Source: Rhizobium subbaraonis (GTDB lineage Bacteria; Pseudomonadota; Alphaproteobacteria; Rhizobiales; Rhizobiaceae). From it: a DNA stretch of 64,000 bases. Below, piece by piece: positions 57,891 through 64,000 of the stretch; position 1 is the first letter of the stretch; the number at the start of each line of letters is the position of its first letter. The notes beneath the pieces were generated by a model that did not search any database, was not told where the DNA came from, and saw nothing but the letters and a program-made list of their open reading frames with translations. Made by a program: the position numbers and the translations under genes. The stretch covers positions 1 through 64,000 of the forward strand of contig NZ_OBQD01000017.1 in NCBI RefSeq assembly GCF_900220975.1. The letters run 5' to 3'.

Positions 57891-59969
57891 ATGGCAAAAC
57901 TGAAAGTCGACGGAAAAGAGATCGAGGTTCCGGATCATTTCACGCTGTTGCAGGCGTGCGAGGAGGCCGGCGCCGAAGTTCCGCGCTTCTGTTTCCACGA
58001 GCGGCTGTCGGTTGCCGGCAACTGCCGCATGTGCCTGGTCGAGGTGAAGGGCGGCCCGCCGAAGCCGGCGGCATCCTGCGCCATGGGCGTTCGCGACCTG
58101 CGTCCCGGACCGAACGGCGAACCGCCGGAAGTCTTCACCACCACGCCGATGGTCAAGAAGGCCCGCGAAGGCGTGATGGAGTTCCTGCTGATCAACCATC
58201 CGCTGGACTGCCCGATCTGCGACCAGGGCGGCGAATGCGACCTGCAGGACCAGGCGATGGCCTTCGGCATCGACAGCTCGCGCTATCAGGAAAACAAGCG
58301 CGCCGTCGAGGACAAGTACATCGGTCCGCTCGTCAAGACGATCATGAACCGCTGCATCCACTGCACGCGCTGCGTCCGCTTCACCACCGAGGTGGCCGGC
58401 ATCAGCGAGCTCGGCCTGATCGGTCGCGGCGAGGATGCCGAGATCACCACCTATCTCGAGCAGGCGATGACCTCGGAGCTGCAGGGCAACGTGGTCGACC
58501 TCTGCCCCGTCGGCGCGCTGACCTCCAAGCCCTTCGCCTTCACGGCCCGTCCTTGGGAGCTGAACAAGACCGAATCGATCGACGTCATGGACGCCGTCGG
58601 CTCGGCGATCCGCGTCGACACCCGCGGACGTGAAGTCATGCGCGTGCTGCCGCGCGTCAATGAAGCGATCAACGAGGAGTGGATCTCCGACAAGACCCGC
58701 TACATCTGGGACGGCCTCAAGACCCAGCGTCTCGATCGCCCCTATGTCCGCAAGGACGGCCGCCTGCAGCCGGCAAGCTGGGCCGAGGCATTCGGTGCCA
58801 TCAAGGCTGCCGTCGCCGGCAAGCCGGGCGACCGGATCGGCGCGATCGCGGGCGATCTCGCTTCGGTCGAGGAAATGTACGCCTTGCGTGAACTGATGTC
58901 GGCGCTGGGTTCGGCCAACATCGACTGCCGCCAGGACGGCACGGCGCTGCATCCCTCGTTCGGCCGCGCGAGCTATCTCTTCAATCCGACGATCGCCGGC
59001 ATCGAACAGGCCGACGCCCTTCTCATCGTCGGTGCCAATCCGCGCGTCGAGGCGGCGGTACTCAACGCCCGCATCCGCAAGCGCTGGCGCATGGACGGCT
59101 TCCCGATCGCCTTGATTGGTGAGCAGGCGGAACTGCGTTACGGCTACGAATATCTCGGTGCCGGCCCGGATTCTCTCGCCGAACTCGTTGCCGGAAACGG
59201 CAAGTTCGCAGAGACGCTGAAGAACGCCAAGAACCCGATGATCATCGTCGGCCAGGGCGCGCTGTCGCGCGAAGACGGCGTTGCCGTTCTGGCAAACGTC
59301 GTGAAGCTGGCGGAATCGGTCGGTGCGATCAGCGCCGAATGGAATGGTCTCGGCATCCTGCATACGGCCGCCGCGCGCGTCGGCGGTCTCGACCTCGGCT
59401 TCGTTCCGGGCGAGGGCGGCAAGACTGCAGCGGAAATGCTGACCGGTACCGACGTGCTCTTCCTGCTCGGTGCTGACGAGATGGACTTCGCAGGCAAGTC
59501 TGCCTTCACCGTCTATATCGGCTCGCATGGCGACAACGCGGCGCATCTGGCCGACGTGATCCTGCCGGGCGCGACCTACACTGAAAAGTCCGGCACCTGG
59601 GTCAACACCGAAGGCCGCGTCCAGCAGGGCAACCGTGCCGGCTTCGCGCCGGGCGAAGCCCGCGAAGACTGGGCCATCCTTCGCGCCCTTTCCGACGTGC
59701 TCGGCAAGAAGCTGCCGTTTGATTCGCTGGCCCAGCTTCGCTCGAGGCTCTATGCGGCGCACCCGCATTTTGCAGGCGTGGACGAGATCGCCCCCGCCAA
59801 CAGCGCCGAACTGGCCGCTCTTTCGAAAAAAGGCGGGAAGATGACGAAATCCGGGTTTGCGTCTCCCGTGAAAGACTTCTATTTGACGAACCCGATAGCG
59901 CGTGCCTCCGCGGTCATGGCCGAGTGCTCGGCACTCGCCCGCAACAACTTCAAAGCCGCAGCGGAATAA
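57891..59969 (+). CDS. nuoG: NADH-quinone oxidoreductase subunit G
   Basis: NuoG is the largest peripheral subunit and carries N1b, N4 and N5. ATG 57891 gives the family start [18 protein letters not shown] and 692 aa; the open frame from 57843 is not supported. Cluster motifs [19 protein letters not shown] and [10 protein letters not shown] are intact. The C-terminal molybdopterin-like domain is present. Confidence 0.96.
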   Translation: MAKLKVDGKEIEVPDHFTLLQACEEAGAEVPRFCFHERLSVAGNCRMCLVEVKGGPPKPAASCAMGVRDLRPGPNGEPPEVFTTTPMVKKAREGVMEFLLINHPLDCPICDQGGECDLQDQAMAFGIDSSRYQENKRAVEDKYIGPLVKTIMNRCIHCTRCVRFTTEVAGISELGLIGRGEDAEITTYLEQAMTSELQGNVVDLCPVGALTSKPFAFTARPWELNKTESIDVMDAVGSAIRVDTRGREVMRVLPRVNEAINEEWISDKTRYIWDGLKTQRLDRPYVRKDGRLQPASWAEAFGAIKAAVAGKPGDRIGAIAGDLASVEEMYALRELMSALGSANIDCRQDGTALHPSFGRASYLFNPTIAGIEQADALLIVGANPRVEAAVLNARIRKRWRMDGFPIALIGEQAELRYGYEYLGAGPDSLAELVAGNGKFAETLKNAKNPMIIVGQGALSREDGVAVLANVVKLAESVGAISAEWNGLGILHTAAARVGGLDLGFVPGEGGKTAAEMLTGTDVLFLLGADEMDFAGKSAFTVYIGSHGDNAAHLADVILPGATYTEKSGTWVNTEGRVQQGNRAGFAPGEAREDWAILRALSDVLGKKLPFDSLAQLRSRLYAAHPHFAGVDEIAPANSAELAALSKKGGKMTKSGFASPVKDFYLTNPIARASAVMAECSALARNNFKAAAE

Positions 59970-59987
59970 GCGCGAGGGAATAGCATT

Positions 59988-61034
59988 ATGGACGCTTTTG
60001 TTTCGAGCTACGTATGGCCTGCGGTCATCATGATCGGCCAGTCGCTGCTGCTGCTGGTCGCGCTGCTCCTTTTCATCGCCTACATCCTGCTGGCTGACCG
60101 CAAGATCTGGGCGGCCGTGCAGTTGCGTCGCGGTCCTAACGTCGTCGGTCCCTGGGGGCTGTTCCAGTCTTTTGCCGACCTTCTGAAGTTCGTGTTCAAG
60201 GAACCGGTCATCCCGGCGACCGCCAACAAGGCGATCTTCCTTTTGGCGCCGCTCGTTTCCGTGACGCTGGCGCTTGCCACCTGGGCGGTCATCCCTCTCA
60301 ACGAGAACTGGGTCATCGCCAACATCAATGTCGGCATCCTTTACGTGTTCGCCATTTCCTCGCTCGAGGTCTACGGCATCATCATGGGCGGATGGGCCTC
60401 GAACTCGAAGTACCCGTTCCTCGGCGCCCTGCGGTCGGCAGCCCAGATGGTTTCCTATGAAGTCTCCATCGGCTTCGTCATCGTTACCGTCCTCCTGACG
60501 GTCGGTTCGCTGAACCTGACCGACATCGTCAACGCCCAGCGTGACGGCCTCGGTACGATGATCGGCCTGCCGGGCTCGTTCCTTGACTGGAACTGGCTGG
60601 CGCTGTTCCCCATGTTCGTGATCTTCTTCATCTCCGCGCTCGCCGAGACGAACCGTCCGCCCTTCGACCTTCCGGAAGCCGAATCCGAACTCGTCGCCGG
60701 TTTCATGGTGGAATACGGCTCCACGCCTTACATGATGTTCATGCTCGGCGAGTATGCCGCAATCTGCCTGATGTGCGCGCTCACGACGATCCTCTTCCTT
60801 GGCGGCTGGCTGCCTCCGGTCGACGTTTGGTTCCTCAACTGGGTTCCGGGCATCGTCTGGTTTGCCCTGAAGGCCTGCCTCGTGTTCTTCATGTTCGCGA
60901 TGGTCAAGGCATTCGTGCCTCGCTACCGCTACGACCAGCTGATGCGGCTGGGCTGGAAGGTCTTCCTGCCGCTGTCGCTTGCCATGGTCATCATCGTTGC
61001 ATTCGTGCTGAAGCTCACCGGTTGGGGCGCCTGA
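59988..61034 (+). CDS. nuoH: NADH-quinone oxidoreductase subunit H
   Basis: NuoH is the membrane subunit next to the quinone channel. The 348-aa product has about eight hydrophobic helices and the conserved [23 protein letters not shown] loop. It starts 18 bases after nuoG. Confidence 0.96.
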   Translation: MDAFVSSYVWPAVIMIGQSLLLLVALLLFIAYILLADRKIWAAVQLRRGPNVVGPWGLFQSFADLLKFVFKEPVIPATANKAIFLLAPLVSVTLALATWAVIPLNENWVIANINVGILYVFAISSLEVYGIIMGGWASNSKYPFLGALRSAAQMVSYEVSIGFVIVTVLLTVGSLNLTDIVNAQRDGLGTMIGLPGSFLDWNWLALFPMFVIFFISALAETNRPPFDLPEAESELVAGFMVEYGSTPYMMFMLGEYAAICLMCALTTILFLGGWLPPVDVWFLNWVPGIVWFALKACLVFFMFAMVKAFVPRYRYDQLMRLGWKVFLPLSLAMVIIVAFVLKLTGWGA

Positions 61035-61071
61035 TGGCGGCCGGTCGTTTCAGCAGCATTGGAGCTCAGTA

Positions 61072-61563
61072 ATGGCTAGTCTTTCGCAAGCCGTAAATTC
61101 GCTGTTCCTGAAGGAGTTCGTCGGCGCTTTCTTCCTGTCGATGCGCTATTTCTTCCGGCCGAAGGCGACGTTGAACTATCCCTTCGAGAAGGGACCGGTA
61201 AGCCCGCGCTTCCGCGGCGAGCACGCGCTGCGCCGTTATCCGAACGGCGAGGAACGCTGCATTGCGTGTAAGCTGTGCGAGGCGATCTGTCCGGCTCAGG
61301 CCATCACGATCGAGGCTGGCCCGCGCCGCAACGACGGCACGCGCCGTACCGTGCGCTACGACATCGACATGGTGAAGTGCATCTATTGCGGCTTCTGCCA
61401 GGAAGCCTGCCCGGTCGATGCCATCGTCGAAGGGCCGAATTTCGAGTTCGCTACGGAAACGCGCGAAGAGCTCTACTACGACAAGCAGAAGCTTCTCGAG
61501 AACGGCGATCGCTGGGAACGGGAAATCGCGCGCAACATCGCAATGGATTCGCCCTACCGCTGA
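61072..61563 (+). CDS. nuoI: NADH-quinone oxidoreductase subunit I
   Basis: NuoI carries clusters N6a and N6b: the motifs [12 protein letters not shown] and [12 protein letters not shown] are both complete. The 163-aa product is of normal length. It lies 37 bases after nuoH. Confidence 0.97.
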   Translation: MASLSQAVNSLFLKEFVGAFFLSMRYFFRPKATLNYPFEKGPVSPRFRGEHALRRYPNGEERCIACKLCEAICPAQAITIEAGPRRNDGTRRTVRYDIDMVKCIYCGFCQEACPVDAIVEGPNFEFATETREELYYDKQKLLENGDRWEREIARNIAMDSPYR

Positions 61564-61582
61564 CAAGTGGTCGGGAAGGGGA

Positions 61583-61604
61583 CCGCCGCCCTCACGGGCG
61601 GCGG
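61583..61604 (+). promoter_or_regulatory. Hairpin between nuoI and nuoJ
   Basis: A perfect 9-bp GC stem (61583-61591 with 61596-61604) on a TCAC loop lies 19 bases after nuoI. No T-run follows. The 145-base gap is the longest in the central nuo operon, so it may tune downstream expression. Confidence 0.4.
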
Positions 61605-61708
61605 GCATCAATACTGGATAAGTGCTTGGTGGCGACGGGCCGCCAAGCTTCGACGGAGAAGGGCGGCCTTGGCGCGGTTCTTTCCGGGGAAGACGAAAAG
61701 GCACCAAA

Positions 61709-62323
61709 ATGGGTCTGCAGGCTCTTTTTTTCTATATGTTCGCCTTCGTGGCGGTGGCGTCCGCGTTCATGGTGATCGCGGCGAGGAACCCGGTCTATTC
61801 CGTGCTGTTCCTGATCGTCACGTTCTTCAACGCCGCGGGTCTCTTCCTGCTGACCGGCGCCGAATTCCTGGCGATGATCCTGCTGGTCGTCTATGTCGGC
61901 GCGGTTGCGGTTCTCTTCCTCTTCGTCGTCATGATGCTGGACATCGATTTCACTGCCCTTCGCTCCGGGATCATCGAGCATGCACCGGTAGGCGCGCTGG
62001 TCGGTCTCGTGCTGGCGGCTGAGCTGATCATCGTCGTCGGCGGCTCGACGCTTTCGCCAGAGATAGCGAGTAACGCGGCGCACCCGATCCCGCCGATCGC
62101 GGAACGAACGAACACCGCCGCACTCGGCGACGTGCTCTATACGGATTACGTCTACTTCTTCCAGATCGCCGGCCTGGTGCTGCTGGTGGCGATGATCGGG
62201 GCCATCGTGCTGACGCTGCGCCATCGCGAGGGAATCAAGCGGCAGGACATCTCCGCCCAGGTCGCCCGTACGCCGGCTACCGCCGTCGAGGTGGTCAAGG
62301 TCAAACCGGGGCAGGGTCTCTGA
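61709..62323 (+). CDS. nuoJ: NADH-quinone oxidoreductase subunit J
   Basis: NuoJ is a membrane subunit at the joint of the arms. ATG 61709 gives MGLQALFFYMFAFVAV and 204 aa with five hydrophobic segments and EFLAMILLVVYVGAVAVLFLF. The open frame from 61622 is not supported. Confidence 0.95.
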   Translation: MGLQALFFYMFAFVAVASAFMVIAARNPVYSVLFLIVTFFNAAGLFLLTGAEFLAMILLVVYVGAVAVLFLFVVMMLDIDFTALRSGIIEHAPVGALVGLVLAAELIIVVGGSTLSPEIASNAAHPIPPIAERTNTAALGDVLYTDYVYFFQIAGLVLLVAMIGAIVLTLRHREGIKRQDISAQVARTPATAVEVVKVKPGQGL

Positions 62324-62351
62324 GGCGCGCTGGACTTAAGGAATTCGCATC

Positions 62352-62660
62352 ATGGAAATCGGTATTTCCCACTATCTCACGGTCAGCGCGATCCTGTTCA
62401 CGCTCGGCGTCTTCGGCATCTTCATCAACCGCAAGAACGTCATCGTCATCCTGATGTCGATCGAGCTGATCCTGCTCGCGGTCAACATCAACATGGTCGC
62501 TTTCTCGGCCTTCCTGAACGACATCGTCGGCCAGGTCTTTGCTCTGTTCATCCTGACGGTCGCGGCTGCCGAAGCGGCGATCGGTCTTGCAATTCTCGTC
62601 GTCTTCTACCGCAACCGCGGCTCCATCGCCGTGGAAGACGTCAACGTGATGAAGGGTTGA
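62352..62660 (+). CDS. nuoK: NADH-quinone oxidoreductase subunit K
   Basis: NuoK is a three-helix membrane subunit with conserved glutamates in proton transfer ([14 protein letters not shown] and [13 protein letters not shown]). The 102-aa product is of normal length. Confidence 0.96.
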   Translation: MEIGISHYLTVSAILFTLGVFGIFINRKNVIVILMSIELILLAVNINMVAFSAFLNDIVGQVFALFILTVAAAEAAIGLAILVVFYRNRGSIAVEDVNVMKG

Positions 62661-62666
62661 TCGGTC

Positions 62667-64000
62667 ATGGATACCGTCATCAAAGCAATCGTCTTCCTTC
62701 CGCTGATCGGCTTTCTGATCGCGGGTCTCGGTGGTAACACGATCGGCGCCAAGGCTTCCGAATTCGTCACCAGCGGTTTCATGGTGATCGCGTGCGCGCT
62801 TTCCTGGGTTGTCTTCTTCCAGGTCGCACTCGGCCACGAGGAACTGATCAAGGTTTCGGTCATGCGCTGGATGCAGTCCGGCGGGTTCGACGTCGAATGG
62901 GCGTTCCGCGTCGACACGCTGACGGCGGTCATGTTCGTCGTCGTCAACACCGTGTCAATGCTCGTGCATGTCTACTCCATCGGCTACATGCACCATGACC
63001 CGCATCGGCCGCGCTTCTTCGCCTACCTGTCGCTGTTCACATTCGCGATGCTCATGCTAATTACGTCGGACAATCTGCTGCAAATGTTCTTCGGCTGGGA
63101 AGGCGTGGGCCTGGCGTCGTATCTGCTCATCGGCTTCTGGTTCAAGAAGCCGTCGGCGAACGCGGCCGCCATGAAGGCCTTCATCGTCAACCGTGTGGGT
63201 GACTTCGGCTTCGCGCTCGGCATCTTCACCGTCTTCTATCTGTTCGGCTCCGTCAGCTTCGAGACGATCTTCGCCACGGCTGCGACCTATCTGCCGGCCG
63301 AGGGTGCTGCAGATGCCGCAGAGCCGGTCATCACGCTGTTCGGCATGCATCTCGACAAGGCGAATGCGATAACCGCCGCCTGCCTGCTGCTCTTCATGGG
63401 CGCCATGGGCAAGTCTGCACAGTTCCTGCTGCACACCTGGCTCCCGGACGCCATGGAAGGCCCGACCCCGGTCTCGGCCCTCATTCACGCCGCAACCATG
63501 GTCACCGCCGGCGTCTTCCTCGTCGCCCGCATGTCGCCTCTGTTCGAACTGTCGCCGGATGCGCTGACCGTGGTTACCTTCATCGGTGCGATCACGGCCT
63601 TCTTCGCCGCGACCGTCGGCCTGGTGCAGAACGACATCAAGCGCGTCATCGCCTATTCGACCTGCTCGCAGCTGGGCTACATGTTCGTGGCGCTCGGCGT
63701 CGGCGCCTACGGTGCCGCGGTGTTCCACCTCTTCACGCACGCCTTCTTCAAGGCGCTGCTGTTCCTTGGCGCCGGCTCGGTCATCCATGCCGTCGACGGC
63801 GAGCAGGACATGCGCTACATGGGCGGCCTGCGCACGCACATTCCGGTCACCTTCTGGATGATGACGATCGGTACGCTGGCGCTGACGGGCGTCGGAATTC
63901 CGGGAACCGTCATCGGCTTCGCCGGCTTCTTCTCGAAGGATGCGATCATCGAGTCCGCCTTCGCGTCGCACAGCACGGTCGCCGGCTTTGCCTTCACCCT
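62667..64000 (+). CDS. nuoL: NADH-quinone oxidoreductase subunit L (partial)
   Basis: NuoL is an antiporter-like membrane subunit. The gene starts at ATG 62667 ([20 protein letters not shown]), 6 bases after nuoK, and runs off the window after 444 residues without a stop. Motifs [18 protein letters not shown] and [24 protein letters not shown] are intact. Confidence 0.96.
   Translation, partial: MDTVIKAIVFLPLIGFLIAGLGGNTIGAKASEFVTSGFMVIACALSWVVFFQVALGHEELIKVSVMRWMQSGGFDVEWAFRVDTLTAVMFVVVNTVSMLVHVYSIGYMHHDPHRPRFFAYLSLFTFAMLMLITSDNLLQMFFGWEGVGLASYLLIGFWFKKPSANAAAMKAFIVNRVGDFGFALGIFTVFYLFGSVSFETIFATAATYLPAEGAADAAEPVITLFGMHLDKANAITAACLLLFMGAMGKSAQFLLHTWLPDAMEGPTPVSALIHAATMVTAGVFLVARMSPLFELSPDALTVVTFIGAITAFFAATVGLVQNDIKRVIAYSTCSQLGYMFVALGVGAYGAAVFHLFTHAFFKALLFLGAGSVIHAVDGEQDMRYMGGLRTHIPVTFWMMTIGTLALTGVGIPGTVIGFAGFFSKDAIIESAFASHSTVAGFAFT

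Overview
The window is a chromosomal segment of an alphaproteobacterium, most likely a Rhizobiaceae member (Rhizobium/Sinorhizobium/Shinella-like). The reasons are the gene content and order (S10-spc-alpha ribosomal block followed by a free-standing chromosome segment and a nuo operon with rhizobial extras), coenzyme-B12-dependent ribonucleotide reductase as the only RNR seen, the rhizobial type of intergenic palindrome, and high-GC codon use. No phage, plasmid, insertion sequence or CRISPR array was seen.

Region 1 (1-15.75 kb): the ribosomal block in the order rpsJ, rplC, D, W, B, rpsS, rplV, rpsC, rplP, rpmC, rpsQ | rplN, X, E, rpsN, H, rplF, R, rpsE, rpmD, rplO, secY, adk | rpsM, rpsK, rpoA, rplQ. 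rpsD and rpmJ are absent from the end, as is usual in this class. Upstream of rpsJ lies a tandem 110-bp repeat whose hairpins vary only in ways that keep RNA pairing. Almost every longer gap inside the block holds a strong hairpin, some with T-runs, which suggests attenuators or processing sites.

Region 2 (15.75-25.5 kb): an intergenic palindrome, the periplasmic methionine sulfoxide reductase pair msrPQ (leftward), an HtrA-type protease coupled to rarA (rightward), a DUF1883 protein, then a tight leftward cluster of small unknown proteins around a DHDPS-family protein that has lost its catalytic lysine, followed by cbpA-cbpM with a previously hidden 52-aa gene and an exported protein.

Region 3 (25.7-37.6 kb): a secreted Calx-beta/RTX protein with an internal duplication, an M23 peptidase, a GH25 lipoprotein, a Tat-exported PhoX phosphatase, a CBS-BON protein, phosphoketolase, a glucoamylase-family protein and a DUF1508 protein.

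Region 4 (37.7-50.1 kb): the B12-dependent RNR with a convincing tandem NrdR box, a serralysin-like RTX metalloprotease, gpt, a universal stress protein, a CinA-type protein, wrbA, a cytosine-deaminase-like amidohydrolase and a tRNA-Val.

Region 5 (50.7-64 kb): two identical tRNA-Asp genes, then nuoA-B-C-D-[84-aa exported protein]-E-F-[258-aa orphan]-G-H-I-J-K-L, running off the right edge inside nuoL. NuoE carries a long C-terminal extension whose last domain is repeated in the orphan protein two genes downstream; this and the DHDPS-like cluster are the best candidates for undescribed biology here.
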